Assembly (NCBI GenBank): GCA_018228705.1
Contig: CP073694.1
Location: forward strand, 992,001 to 1,056,000
Reading direction: 5' to 3'
Length of the DNA stretch: 64,000 nucleotides
Origin: Dysosmobacter sp. Marseille-Q4140
GTDB lineage: Bacteria > Bacillota > Clostridia > Oscillospirales > Oscillospiraceae
Part shown: positions 1 through 8,113 of the stretch, piece after piece
Position numbering within the stretch: position 1 is the first letter of the stretch
Layout of the letters: each line of letters begins with the position of its first letter
Translations under genes and position numbers: made by a program
The notes under the pieces: model-generated
Seen by the model: only the letters and a program-made list of their open reading frames with translations
Database searches by the model: none
What the model was told of the DNA's origin: nothing

Positions 1-213
1 TTTGAGGAAAATCCGGCTTGCTGCTGAAGCTTTGTTGTTGTCATATCTCTTTCAATCAGCAGGTGGAACAGTCTTTTATAACTAACAGCCATATTACACC
101 TCCGTGCGTGTTTTCAATCACATATGAAAATATTATATCACGCAAATGTGAACTTTTCAATACCAAGCAGCCTTCTCGCAGTTTTTACTGCGGGAGGGTT
201 TATTTTTTTGCTC

Positions 214-694
214 TTTTTTCGGCCAATAAGCCCTTTTCTGTCCAGATGGATTGGTGAGAGGACGGAAAAAAATTTTTTCAGTTTTTCGGCCAAACGGCAT
301 TTTTATCCGCAGTGGATAAGTGAGAGGACGAAAAACAACTTCTGCTCCTTTTTGAGCAAAAGGGGGTTCGATTCGGACAAATTTTTCGCTTATAGGCAGA
401 GGAAAGAAACATTTTTGATTTTCGTTGAAAAAATCGGCGTTCTCATGTCCGGTGGTGAGTGAAGAAAGAAAATTTCTAAGTTCTCTGTTCAAACCGCAAT
501 CTCACCTCCAGTGGGTAGTGGGGGGTGACATTTCTCCCATGTAAGTGAGGGCAACAGAAATTTCATAAAAATTATGAATTTCTTCGTCAAAACGCACCGC
601 CCATCTCCAAAGAGAAGTAGAGGGAAGAAAGTTTCCAAAGTTTTCGGCCAAACCGGGATTTGACCTCCAGTGGGTAATGGGAGCAGGAAAACTC
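214..694. repeat. degenerate tandem array of ~65-70 bp units
   Basis: About seven diverged copies of one module follow each other (starts near 214, 282, 346, 417, 481, 578 and 638). A unit begins with a pyrimidine-rich stretch and TTTTCGGCCAAAC, continues through a partly conserved CCTCCAGTGGGTAA core, and ends with GTGAGAGGACGAAAAA or a similar purine-rich tail. Open frames on both strands cross the units without starts, ribosome sites or family resemblance, so I do not call genes here. The array fills most of the gene-free first 770 bases. Function is unknown; it may be a decayed intergenic repeat family spread through the genome. Confidence 0.55.
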
Positions 695-777
695 CTCGAC
701 CATCGTCAGAACGGCTCCTTGCTGACCAAGTGCCAACTGTAAGGGGCAACACACAAAATCGAAAGGAGGCACACACA

Positions 778-966
778 GTGCAAGTTCAGTTTGAAAAAAT
801 ACCACAGTTCCTCAAGGACAACGGCCAGTTCTGCTATTGGCAGTACGAACTGCGGGACGGCGACAAAACCAAGGTGCCCTACACACCGGGTACTGCACGA
901 AGGGCAAATGTAAAAATCCCTGCCACCTTCACAGCCTTCGAGACTGCGGCATCCGCAACAGGCTAA
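778..966 (+). pseudogene. N-terminal fragment of a phage/plasmid-type primase-polymerase
   Basis: A GTG start follows a good ribosome site (AAAGGAGG, 8 bases upstream). The 62-residue product opens with QFEKIPQFLKDNGQFCYW and then RDGDKTKVPY, the usual start of primase/VapE-like replication proteins of mobile elements, which normally run to several hundred residues. The frame stops at 966, immediately where a serine-recombinase C-terminal sequence begins in another frame. I therefore read it as a gene truncated by a deletion or recombination that joined two mobile-element fragments. Assignment of the exact primase family is from memory of the N-terminal pattern only. Confidence 0.5.
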
Positions 967-1303
967 CCTCGATGGCAAAATCAGCGATGAGCGTTTTACC
1001 AAGATGGCTGCCACCTATGAGCAAGAGCAGAAAGACCTCCAAGCACGGGTGATTGTCCTGCGTGAGACCCTTTCCCAAGCCAAGACCCAACGACTCAACA
1101 TCGACTCCTTCCTCGCACAGGTCAAAAAGTACACCGAGGTCAAGGAACTGGATGCAGAGATCATCCGAGCCTTGGTAGAGCGCATCGATGTGTTCACGCC
1201 GGAGAAGGTGCCGGGTACCAGAACGAAAAAGCAGACCATCCTCATCCATTGGAACTTCATCGGAGCAGTCGAACTGCCCCAGGAACAGAAAAAATCGGCA
1301 TAG
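965..1303 (+). pseudogene. C-terminal remnant of a large serine recombinase
   Basis: From about residue LDGKISDERFTKMAATYEQE to the stop, the frame matches the coiled-coil and C-terminal part of transposon serine recombinases (resolvase/recombinase/DUF4368 architecture). The complete recombinase at 44875-46575 has the equivalent segment [20 protein letters not shown]. The catalytic resolvase domain and the zinc-ribbon part are missing, so the product cannot be active. The fragment directly abuts the truncated primase-like gene, marking the scar of a lost mobile element. Confidence 0.7.
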
Positions 1304-1334
1304 CCGGATTTCTCCAAACTATGCCGATATTTTT
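1290..1334 (+). terminator. stem-loop overlapping the recombinase stop codon
   Basis: Arms AAAAATCGGCATAG (1290-1303) and CTATGCCGATATTTTT (1319-1334) pair around a 15-base loop. The left arm contains the stop codon of the recombinase remnant, and the right arm ends in a T-run, so it can work as an intrinsic terminator. Confidence 0.55.
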
Positions 1335-1426
1335 CCAAGGAATTAAATCCCTTAGTGAGACACCCTTTTCCGTGCGCTTTTTATATATACATCACAATCA
1401 TTCCAGTCTTGAGGAGGAACATCACC

Positions 1427-1939
1427 ATGGAACAATTTGAACTTCGCTTCATCGTGTGCGGGAGCGACTTGGCCGCGACCAACGGGTGCGCCAAAATTTT
1501 GTTTGAGGCGCCTCTACCCGGGAAAGTGACGCTGCGCCAGGATGGGAAATTTCTTTTCGGCACCGTGACCATCGGATACGCCGGCGCCGCATCGCCCGAC
1601 TGGCAGGTGGCATTGACCTCCGATCTGCTCACGGAGATCCAGTTCCGGGAGAGGGTGGAATCCGTACTCAGCAAACTCGGTCTGCCGTACTGCATCTTCG
1701 AGGGCACGGAAATCAACCCCGACAGCCAGCTGGGCGAGATGGCCCAGGCGCTGGGCGCCGAACTGCTGTTCCAAAGCATCTGGCAGACGGAGCAGATCGA
1801 CAAATTCTGCTCGAAACACGTCCCCTCCCTGGTGCGGGACGGATGCCTTGACCACATCCTATCCTTTGCAAAGAAGGCCCTGGCCCAGCAGGTTTGGGAC
1901 GATGCCGCCGGGAAGGCGCAGTCGGAGCCGGGGAAATAG
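1427..1939 (+). CDS. hypothetical protein (170 aa)
   Basis: The ATG at 1427 lies 7 bases behind GAGGAGGAAC, which fixes the start against a longer in-frame extension. The product is soluble, mixed alpha/beta in appearance, with no signal peptide or membrane segment. It has a strand-rich N-terminal half (a DGKFLFGTVTIGY stretch near residues 38-50) and a helical C-terminal half that includes LGLPYCIFEGTEI and ends in a charged AGKAQSEPGK tail. I do not recognise the family. It is followed 41 bases later by another unknown gene with its own strong ribosome site, and the two are probably co-transcribed up to the terminator at 2518. Confidence 0.6.
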   Translation: MEQFELRFIVCGSDLAATNGCAKILFEAPLPGKVTLRQDGKFLFGTVTIGYAGAASPDWQVALTSDLLTEIQFRERVESVLSKLGLPYCIFEGTEINPDSQLGEMAQALGAELLFQSIWQTEQIDKFCSKHVPSLVRDGCLDHILSFAKKALAQQVWDDAAGKAQSEPGK

Positions 1940-1980
1940 CCGGCGCCCATCACATCTGAAAAATATAAGGAGGGATTTTC

Positions 1981-2481
1981 ATGCCGACAAAGCTGATCTG
2001 CCACACCCCGGACTGCGTCAGCTGCGGAGCAGACGGCACCTGTAAACTGGACGGCGAGATCCGGATGGATCAAAAGCGGTGCCAGTCCTACACGCCGCAC
2101 TCCATCCCATTTATGGAAAAGCCCCTGGCTCTGTCCGAACTCCCTAAAGAGGAGTGGGTCTGCCACATCCTTGAGGAGTCCGGCACCACCTTCGTCAGTC
2201 TGGAGGACTTCTATGAGCCGTACGGAAAGGCGCTGCGCCGTGACCTGATCTGGCGCATCCCTTATGGCTGCCTGGACTTCAGCGGGTGCGTCCTCTGCCT
2301 GGTGCAGGAAGGCATCCTCTGCCTGCCCTACGACGCGGTGGACAGCCAGGAGTACGAGCTGTTCATAATGGAGAGCGAGCGGCTTTTGACCAAGGAAAGC
2401 CTGTTGGAACTTCTGCAGGAGTTCAACGAGCAGACCGCGTCGCTGGCCACCGTCCTGATGGAGATGGGGAAGCTGGTCTGA
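1981..2481 (+). CDS. hypothetical Cys-rich N-terminus protein (166 aa)
   Basis: The ATG follows AAGGAGGGATTTTC. The first 35 residues hold a cluster of cysteines (CHTPDCVSCGADGTCKLDG, then C at about 34) typical of a small metal-binding motif of the DUF1540 kind. The rest (about 45-166) is acidic and partly helical, with further cysteines in GCVLCLVQEGILCL. No membrane segment is seen. It likely forms a two-gene unit with the gene at 1427 and ends before a strong terminator. Function unknown; metal or iron-sulfur binding by the N-terminal cysteines is only inferred. Confidence 0.6.
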   Translation: MPTKLICHTPDCVSCGADGTCKLDGEIRMDQKRCQSYTPHSIPFMEKPLALSELPKEEWVCHILEESGTTFVSLEDFYEPYGKALRRDLIWRIPYGCLDFSGCVLCLVQEGILCLPYDAVDSQEYELFIMESERLLTKESLLELLQEFNEQTASLATVLMEMGKLV

Positions 2482-2517
2482 GCCATCCATCTTAGCGCCT
2501 GCAACTCTGTCACAGCA

Positions 2518-2558
2518 AGAGGCCGTCGATCCCATAAGATCGGCGGCCTCTTTATTTT
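2518..2558 (+). terminator. intrinsic terminator
   Basis: Arms AGAGGCCGTCGATC (2518-2531) and GATCGGCGGCCTCT (2538-2551), followed by a T-rich run TTTATTTTT. It ends the 1427-2481 unit and lies between convergent genes. Confidence 0.8.
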
Positions 2559-2593
2559 TCGCCTGAAAGCGGCTCCTCCCCTGCCCTACCTCT

Positions 2594-3175
2594 CTACCAC
2601 AGGCTGATCTGGGCCTCCGCTGACGCGCGTGTTAGCTCCGGGGGCGCCACGGTAAGGATCTCAGTCGCGGCATCGGCGTCGGTCAGCCATCTTTGCTGCT
2701 GCTCCCTTGTCAGGATCAGGGGCATCCGGTCGTGGATGGGCCGCATGGATGCGTTGGGCGCCGTGGTCAGGATGCAGTAGCACTCCTCGCTCCCCCGCCG
2801 GTCATACAGCCCCGCCATATAGAGGGCGCCCTCCCGGGGCAGGGTGAACAGATACTTCCGCTTCTGGCCGTCCCACTCATAAAATCCTGTGGACGGGATC
2901 AGACAGCGCCGGCTTCGGACGCTGTCCCGAAACAGGGGCTTCTCTGCCGCCGTCTCAGCCCGGGCATTGATGACCAGCGTGCCGGGCAGCTGGTATCCCC
3001 ACTTCATCAGCTTTGGGACCGGCCCTCCGGCGCCGTCCAGCAGGACCGGGGCATGGTTGGACGGCCGGATCTCCCCCGGCGTCCACGCGCCGGCACCATA
3101 CTTGCGCTGGATCGCTTCGGCAATCTGCCGAATTTCTTCGCATTGTTCCGCCGTGAACTGATACCGACCACACAT
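2594..3175 (-). CDS. SOS response-associated peptidase (SRAP/YedK/HMCES family)
   Basis: This 193-residue protein carries the SRAP hallmarks. Cys2 directly follows the start (MCGRYQF) and becomes the N-terminal nucleophile that crosslinks to abasic sites in single-stranded DNA. Asn70 lies in NARAE, Glu100 in STGFYEW and His148 in IHDRMP, the other active-site positions of the family. The start at 3175 is chosen because Cys2 must follow Met1 and AGGAGGCCC lies 6 bases upstream; a longer frame reaching 3199 would bury the cysteine. It is divergent from DNA polymerase IV, and an inverted repeat plus a LexA-like box lie between them, which fits damage-inducible expression. Confidence 0.9.
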   Translation of the reverse strand: MCGRYQFTAEQCEEIRQIAEAIQRKYGAGAWTPGEIRPSNHAPVLLDGAGGPVPKLMKWGYQLPGTLVINARAETAAEKPLFRDSVRSRRCLIPSTGFYEWDGQKRKYLFTLPREGALYMAGLYDRRGSEECYCILTTAPNASMRPIHDRMPLILTREQQQRWLTDADAATEILTVAPPELTRASAEAQISLW

Positions 3176-3211
3176 GACTTTGGGCCTCCTATGCAACAAG
3201 TTGTACGCGCT

Positions 3212-3231
3212 GGTACAAAATATAGTGTACC
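3212..3231. promoter_or_regulatory. inverted repeat upstream of the SRAP gene
   Basis: GGTACA (3212-3217) and TGTACC (3226-3231) form a perfect 6-bp inverted repeat around 8 AT-rich bases, just upstream of the SRAP ribosome site. Its position suggests an operator, but it does not match the Gram-positive LexA consensus well. Confidence 0.35.
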
Positions 3232-3293
3232 ATAAACAGGGATGTGGGAAAACAGCTTCCGGCCATTTTCCAGAAATCGGCTCTTGCGCTTAT

Positions 3294-3307
3294 CAAACAA
3301 ATGTTCT
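3294..3307. promoter_or_regulatory. LexA-like SOS box before DNA polymerase IV
   Basis: CAAACAAATGTTCT matches the Bacillus/Clostridium LexA box (CGAAC-N4-GTTCG) at 12 of 14 positions. It sits between TTGCGC (about 3284) and TATTAT (about 3307), which could be the -35 and -10 of the polymerase IV promoter with 17-base spacing. The placement would block the promoter when bound. Confidence 0.55.
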
Positions 3308-3334
3308 ATTATGAAGGCAAAGGGGGTGACGCCG

Positions 3335-4585
3335 ATGGGCACGCGCCACATTTTACACTGTGATATGAACTGCTTCTACGCCAGCGTCGAGATGCAGCGC
3401 CATCCGGAACTGCGGGACACGCCGCTGGCGGTGTGTGGGAGCCAGGAGGAGCGGCACGGCATCGTACTCACCGCGAATTATATCGCCAAGCCCTACGGCG
3501 TCAAAACCGGCATGGCCATCTGGCAGGCAAAACAGCGGTGCCCCCAGCTTGTTACCCTGCCCCCCGACATGGATGAGTATATCCGCATCAGCCGCTATGC
3601 CAGAGAGATCTACGAGGACTACACCGACCAGGTGGAGCCATTTGGCCTGGATGAGAACTGGCTGGATGTGACGGGCAGCGTTGGGCTGTACGGCTCCCCC
3701 ATGACCATCGCCCGGGAGATCAGCAGCCGGATCAAGTCTGAACTGGGTATCACGGCCAGCATCGGCGTGGCCAACAACAAGATTACCGCCAAACTGGGGA
3801 GCGACTACAAAAAGCCGGACGCCATCACCCGGATCGAGCAGGATAACTACAAGGAGATCGTCTATCCCCTGCCGGTGGAAGACCTGCTCTATGTGGGGCC
3901 TGCCACCTCCAAAAAGCTGCGGGCCATTGGGATCGACACCATCGGCCGGCTGGCGGAGTGCCCGGAAGATGTGCTGCAGCGGCGCCTTGGGAAAATGGGG
4001 CTGGTCCTCAGTATGTTCGCAAAGGGGCGGGATGTCTCCCCTGTGCAGAAGACGGATCATATTCCAAACGTCAAGTCCGTCGGCAACAGTGCCACTACGC
4101 CCCGGGACCTGGTATCGGAAGGCGATGTGCAGCTGATGCTGCTCCTGCTGGCCGAAAGCGTCTGCTCCCGGATGCGGGAACTGGCGTCCCGCTGCGCGGT
4201 GGTGGAAATCTATGTCCGGGACACGGAACTGCGCTCCATGCTCCGGCAGCGGAAGCTGCCGGCCCCCTCCTGCTCCAGTCAGGAGCTGGCGGAGGTGGGT
4301 TTAGAATTGTTTCGCCGGAATTACCATTGGGAGCGCCCGATCCGGAGCATCGGGCTGCGGGGCGCCGGCTTAGTAGAGGCTGTCGGCACTGTCCAGATGT
4401 CCCTCTACGCAGAGGATCAGCGGCGGGACAAATGGGAGCGGATCGACCGGGCGGTGGACCACCTCCGCCGGCGGTACGGCTACATGAGCGTCCGCCGCGC
4501 CCTGCTGGATACCGACCCGCGCCTGGGCCATATCAATGTGCGGGACGATCACACCGTCCACCCGGTCGGATACTTTGGAGGATAA
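3335..4585 (+). CDS. dinB: DNA polymerase IV (Y-family, DinB-like)
   Basis: The 416-residue product makes DNA across lesions during SOS repair. Catalytic carboxylates are visible: Asp10 in LHCDMNCFYASVE and Asp106/Glu107 in GLDENWLDVTGS. The usual SIDEAYLD motif is here GLDENWLD, a mild variation with the acids kept. Fingers/palm and thumb helix-hairpin-helix (VEDLLYVGPATSKKLRAIG, about residues 178-196) and a C-terminal little-finger region follow. The ATG at 3335 has AAAGGGGGTGAC 5 bases upstream; a longer in-frame reading to 3242 would cross the promoter. A small unknown gene follows 5 bases later. Confidence 0.92.
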   Translation: MGTRHILHCDMNCFYASVEMQRHPELRDTPLAVCGSQEERHGIVLTANYIAKPYGVKTGMAIWQAKQRCPQLVTLPPDMDEYIRISRYAREIYEDYTDQVEPFGLDENWLDVTGSVGLYGSPMTIAREISSRIKSELGITASIGVANNKITAKLGSDYKKPDAITRIEQDNYKEIVYPLPVEDLLYVGPATSKKLRAIGIDTIGRLAECPEDVLQRRLGKMGLVLSMFAKGRDVSPVQKTDHIPNVKSVGNSATTPRDLVSEGDVQLMLLLLAESVCSRMRELASRCAVVEIYVRDTELRSMLRQRKLPAPSCSSQELAEVGLELFRRNYHWERPIRSIGLRGAGLVEAVGTVQMSLYAEDQRRDKWERIDRAVDHLRRRYGYMSVRRALLDTDPRLGHINVRDDHTVHPVGYFGG

Positions 4586-4590
4586 CACCG

Positions 4591-4833
4591 ATGGAGCATG
4601 AAAAGCGATATGTGCCGGTCATCGTCCGGTTTGACGCAGACGGGAAACTGCGGCCGTTGGAGATCGAGTTTGACGAGAGCCACAAGTACCCGGTGGACAA
4701 GATCCTGGATGTCCGGCGGGCGGCCTGCCAGAGCGTGGGCGGCGTTGGGGACCGCTACACCTGCATGATTCAGGGCAGGGAAACTTACCTCTGGATGGAG
4801 AAGGGGCGATGGTTCGTCTGTGCCAAGCGATGA
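4591..4833 (+). CDS. small hypothetical protein (80 aa) downstream of dinB
   Basis: Starts 5 bases after the dinB stop, with TTGGAGGATAAC overlapping the dinB end, so it is translated from the same message. The product (MEHEKRYVPVIVRFDADGKL...) is a compact beta-rich soluble domain with two central cysteines and a Trp-rich C-terminus (LWMEKGRWFVCAKR). Such small partners are common next to Clostridia DinB-like polymerases, but I do not know a function. Co-expression with dinB suggests a DNA-damage context. Confidence 0.7.
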   Translation: MEHEKRYVPVIVRFDADGKLRPLEIEFDESHKYPVDKILDVRRAACQSVGGVGDRYTCMIQGRETYLWMEKGRWFVCAKR

Positions 4834-4848
4834 GCCGGGAGAGAAAAT

Positions 4849-4876
4849 GAGGCGGTGCCGATGCTGGCGCCGCCTC
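4849..4876 (+). terminator. hairpin after the dinB unit
   Basis: GAGGCGGTGCC (4849-4859) pairs with GGCGCCGCCTC (4866-4876) around a 6-base loop. The following bases are T-rich but not a pure run. It lies between convergent genes. Confidence 0.6.
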
Positions 4877-4881
4877 TATCC

Positions 4882-5304
4882 TTATCTTGGCTTTTCTATT
4901 TTATATCCGCTTCGGATGACCGTCTTGATGTAAACCGGGTGCTTGGGATCGTCCTCTAACTTCTGCCGCAGCCGCCAGATGATATTCTCTACCGCGGTGG
5001 TCCCATAGCGGTATTCCTCATGCCAGGCGGCGTCATAGAGCTGATCCTTGCTGAACACCTGCCCAGGAGCACTGGCCAGGAGCAGGAGCATGGAGAACTC
5101 TCCGTGGTTCAGGCGCACCTCCTCCCCTGCTTTGAGCACCGTCCGGCGGTCCGGGTGGATCTCTATATCCCCAAAGGTGAGGATATCGTGAGAAGGCACG
5201 GTCATTTCAATAACTTCCGCTCGCCTTCCCCGGAGCGCATCCATGATGGTCTGGAACATACTGCCGTCCGGGTCAGTGGCCCGGATGACGATAATCTCTT
5301 CCAT
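4882..5304 (-). CDS. orphan OmpR-type winged-helix transcription factor, copy A
   Basis: The 140-residue product has a short N-terminal region (about 1-45; MEEIIVIRATDPDG...) instead of a receiver domain, then a full OmpR/PhoB DNA-binding domain (about 46-138). That domain includes LNHGEFSMLLLLA, the recognition helix area TTAVENIIWRLRQKLE and the wing YIKTVIRSGYKIE. No phosphoacceptor aspartate context is present. It is the last gene of a DtxR-like / winged-helix pair repeated three times in this window (also 15088-15513 and 23110-23529). A hairpin with a T-run separates it from the DtxR-like gene, so it may be expressed only by readthrough or from its own start site. Confidence 0.85.
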   Translation of the reverse strand: MEEIIVIRATDPDGSMFQTIMDALRGRRAEVIEMTVPSHDILTFGDIEIHPDRRTVLKAGEEVRLNHGEFSMLLLLASAPGQVFSKDQLYDAAWHEEYRYGTTAVENIIWRLRQKLEDDPKHPVYIKTVIRSGYKIEKPR

Positions 5305-5334
5305 CGGATGCTTATCCCCCTTTACGCAAAAAGA

Positions 5335-5360
5335 GAGAGGCCGCAAGCACGGCCCCTCTC
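5335..5360 (-). terminator. hairpin between DtxR-like and winged-helix genes, copy A
   Basis: GAGAGGCCG (5335-5343) and CGGCCCCTCTC (5350-5360) pair. Read on the minus strand the stem is followed by TCTTTTTG, so it looks like an intrinsic terminator or attenuator. The same element recurs at 15532 and 23561. Confidence 0.65.
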
Positions 5361-5371
5361 CTTTGCTGTGC

Positions 5372-5740
5372 TCAAGATTTTTGCTCAGACGTCGCTTTGA
5401 GGCGCTGAAAACTCTCATCGCTGATGACGTGCTCGATCCGGCAGGCGTCCCGTTCCGCTGTTGCCGGGTCCACACCTGCTGCAATTAGGCGCTCTGTAAA
5501 GAAGCGGTGCTTTTCGTAGATCTGCTCCGCCACTTCCCGGCCCACATCAGTCAAGTGCAGGAAATAGTCGCTGTCCATTGTCAAGAAGCCCCCGTCCCGC
5601 AGGGTCGCCACCGCATGGCATACGCTGGGCTTTGTGACCTCCAGGTGCCGGGCGACATCCACGGAGCGCACCATGCCCGTCTTCTTATGGAGAACAAGTA
5701 TGGCTTCCAAGTAATCTTCGCCTGACGCATGGAGCTTCAT
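5372..5740 (-). CDS. DtxR/IdeR-type metal-dependent repressor, copy A
   Basis: A 122-residue regulator with an N-terminal winged helix (SVDVARHLEVTKPSVCHAVATLRDGGFL) and a dimerisation/metal-binding helix region. Candidate ligands are visible: Glu8, Asp9 and Glu12 in SGEDYLEAI, His in EKHRFFTERL, and Cys/Glu/His in DACRIEHVIS. The Cys in this last motif corresponds to Cys102 of DtxR (iron type); MntR has Glu99 there. The SH3-like C-terminal domain of DtxR is absent. The start has AAGGAGAG 7 bases upstream. It follows the substrate-binding protein gene by 12 bases and probably closes the module A importer operon. The iron assignment is inferred from that residue. Confidence 0.88.
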   Translation of the reverse strand: MKLHASGEDYLEAILVLHKKTGMVRSVDVARHLEVTKPSVCHAVATLRDGGFLTMDSDYFLHLTDVGREVAEQIYEKHRFFTERLIAAGVDPATAERDACRIEHVISDESFQRLKATSEQKS

Positions 5741-5752
5741 TTTACACTCTCC

Positions 5753-7381
5753 TTATTCAGCGGGTTCCAGAGAAAGAATGTCGAAGAAGTAGGGCGTTCC
5801 GGTAAAGGTATAGCCGGAGATCTTGTCTGTGTTATAGACAATCATATCCTTCTGATAGGTCAGAGGAATATCCAGCACCGTCCCCACATCGAAGTTAAAC
5901 AGGTAGGTATAAGTATTGCGGACCTCCTGCTCATCCACCATGTTCGTCAGATTCTTAATGGTAGCAAGGAATTCATCGGAGCCCTCAATGCCGGGCAGGG
6001 AGGGGGTCTGCGGCACCATACTGTCCATGGGGGTAAACCAGCAGTGGGGCGAAGCAAAAGCAAACTGACTGTGCCACAGGGTCAGATCGAACTTACCTTC
6101 CAGATAATCAGCGTACCACTGCATCTGCTCGGTGCCGTAGATGGTCACATCAATCCCCACCTCCGCGAGCTGGCTCTTGATGACCTCGGCGGTAGGCATA
6201 CTGGTTGCACTATAATCAGATTCCAAAGTCAGCAACAGATTCAGCGGCTCACCGTCCTTCTCACGGATTCCGGTGCTCTCATTCATGGCCCAACCGGCCT
6301 CATCCAGAAGCTGATTCGCCTTATCGGGGTTATAGTCGTAGGTGGTTTCCAATTCTACATCAGCATAGGGCGTATCACGAGTAACAATCATATCTGCCGC
6401 AGGCTCATAACCATTAGAAGTAGCTTGGGACAATTCCTCTTTATCGATGGCGTAAGCCACAGCCTGCCGTACTCGGAGATCAGACATATAGGGACGGGTG
6501 GCATTGGTAGTGATAATCTGCACACGGGTGTCCTTATCCGCCATCTGGCCCGCAATACCGTCCATGGTAAGGGCCTGGTCGTATTCCTCATAACTCAGCA
6601 GACTGGCACCGTAGATCATGTCGATCTCGCCGGTCTGGAGTGCCTGCAGGCGGGAGGTGGAGTCAGGAATATACTTGACGATGATCTCGTCCCAATAGGG
6701 CTTTTCGCCCCAGTAGTCCTCGTTGCGGACAAAACGGGTGTACTCGCCGGCCACATACTCATCATAGATATAGGGACCCGTGCCAGCCACACCGGAAATG
6801 GTTTGGAAGTCACCCGGAATAATGAACTCCGGCGCGCTCATGGGGCACACATCCGACCAGCAAAAATCTTGCAGATAGGCATAAAAGGGGTGGTCATAGT
6901 GGAGTGTGATGGTGTAGTCATCGACGATCTCCATTTCCGTAATATCGGTGATGCCCTTCAGCGTGTAGAAAGATGGATTGGACTGCTTGTGTTCCAAGTT
7001 AGTCTTGACCGCCTCGGCGTTAAACGGCTCTCCATTGTGGAAGGTAACTCCCTGCCGCAGATAGAAAGTGAGTTCTGTCTGGTCATCATTATATTCCCAG
7101 CTCTCTGCCAGACCGGGGACAATTTCTCCGTTGTCGAAGTCCACCAGATTCTCATACACCAACTTGGATGTGCAGCAGAGGGAGTTGTTCATGTAGAGGG
7201 TGGACAGGGATGTGGTTTCCGCTCCAATGGCAAAGGTAAGGACTTTTTCCTCTGTGTCCGCCCCCGTACTGGAGGGCGGGGTGCTTTCGGATTCCGAAGG
7301 GGTTGGACTGCTGCAAGCCGTTAGAAGCATAGCGAAGCAGCAAGCCGTGGCAAGGAGACGAGCAAGTTTCGATTTTTTCAT
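5753..7381 (-). CDS. nickel/peptide-family ABC substrate-binding lipoprotein
   Basis: A 542-residue extracellular solute-binding protein, family 5 (NikA/CntA/OppA). It has a signal peptide with lipobox LTAC (lipidated Cys23), an S/T/P/E-rich linker to about residue 45, and the SBP_bac_5 body (LTFYLRQGVTFHNGEPFNAEAVK near 110-130, DLRVRQAVAYAIDKEEL near 300). It precedes the DtxR-like gene and follows two ATPases and two permeases, giving a complete importer. In this family NikA/CntA-like proteins bind metal or metal-chelate and others bind peptides. Linkage to a DtxR-like repressor and an iron-box operon favours a metal chelate. Ligand not determinable from sequence. Confidence 0.88.
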   Translation of the reverse strand: MKKSKLARLLATACCFAMLLTACSSPTPSESESTPPSSTGADTEEKVLTFAIGAETTSLSTLYMNNSLCCTSKLVYENLVDFDNGEIVPGLAESWEYNDDQTELTFYLRQGVTFHNGEPFNAEAVKTNLEHKQSNPSFYTLKGITDITEMEIVDDYTITLHYDHPFYAYLQDFCWSDVCPMSAPEFIIPGDFQTISGVAGTGPYIYDEYVAGEYTRFVRNEDYWGEKPYWDEIIVKYIPDSTSRLQALQTGEIDMIYGASLLSYEEYDQALTMDGIAGQMADKDTRVQIITTNATRPYMSDLRVRQAVAYAIDKEELSQATSNGYEPAADMIVTRDTPYADVELETTYDYNPDKANQLLDEAGWAMNESTGIREKDGEPLNLLLTLESDYSATSMPTAEVIKSQLAEVGIDVTIYGTEQMQWYADYLEGKFDLTLWHSQFAFASPHCWFTPMDSMVPQTPSLPGIEGSDEFLATIKNLTNMVDEQEVRNTYTYLFNFDVGTVLDIPLTYQKDMIVYNTDKISGYTFTGTPYFFDILSLEPAE

Positions 7382-7384
7382 GGG

Positions 7385-8113
7385 TCATGTCCTTTCTTTT
7401 GAATTTATGTCAATGTTAGATTGACCGATACGGATGATTTGCCCGTGCTCCAGCTCGTAAATTCGCTGGGACAGGCTGTATGCGAACTTCATATCATGGG
7501 TAATCAGCAGGTAGCTGCATCGGTACTCCCGATGGTATGCCTCCAGCACCTCCCGGATCGCCTTTTGAGAAATCAAGTCCAGGCCGCTGGTCAGTTCGTC
7601 CAAAATGAGATAATCCGGCCGGACAGCTAAAGCCCGTAACAGAGCTACCCGGCGCTGTTCACCCCCGGACAGGTTTCTTGCAGGAGTGTCCAACAGCTTG
7701 CGGCTGGTGGCCGTCAGGTCCATCAGCTCCAAAATCCGTGCTTTCCTCTCTTGGGAGGTCAGTTTGGTCAGATTGCGCAGAGCCTCCTCCAGATTTCGGG
7801 CCACAGAGAACTGCCGGTTTAGGCTGCCGGTCGCATCCTGAAAAACAGCCTGTATCTTGGTCCTGTGTCTACGCCACTGGTTGTAGGTCCATTTGCCGGT
7901 GTCCTCACCATCTATCAGAATTTTGCCCTGGGTCGGGCGCTCCAGCCCAATCAGAAGGCGGGCCATTGTGCTTTTTCCGCTGCCGCTTTCACCCATCAGG
8001 CTGATATTTTCGCCTTTGGTCCAGGTAAAAGAAATGTCACGCAGGGCATGGAACGGCTTGCCGGAGGCATCCGGGAAATCCTTGCTCACATGGGTAACGG
8101 TGATTTGCTCCAT
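7385..8113 (-). CDS. ABC importer ATPase (NikE/CntF/OppF-like)
   Basis: A 242-residue nucleotide-binding subunit with Walker A GESGSGKST, signature LSGGEQRRVALLRAL, Walker B YLILDELTSGLD and the H-loop ITHD. The start at 8113 follows GGAGGTGGCTGG and overlaps the end of the upstream ATPase by 28 bases, a sign of coupled translation. Together with the neighbouring ATPase it should power the two permeases at 8886-10600. No oligopeptide C-terminal extension is present, as in nickel-type rather than Opp-type ATPases. Confidence 0.88.
   Translation of the reverse strand: MEQITVTHVSKDFPDASGKPFHALRDISFTWTKGENISLMGESGSGKSTMARLLIGLERPTQGKILIDGEDTGKWTYNQWRRHRTKIQAVFQDATGSLNRQFSVARNLEEALRNLTKLTSQERKARILELMDLTATSRKLLDTPARNLSGGEQRRVALLRALAVRPDYLILDELTSGLDLISQKAIREVLEAYHREYRCSYLLITHDMKFAYSLSQRIYELEHGQIIRIGQSNIDINSKERT

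Noticed and set aside
18..805. Several long open frames on both strands in the first 800 bases
   Set aside because: They run through the degenerate repeat units, lack ribosome sites and recognisable families, and overlap each other on both strands.
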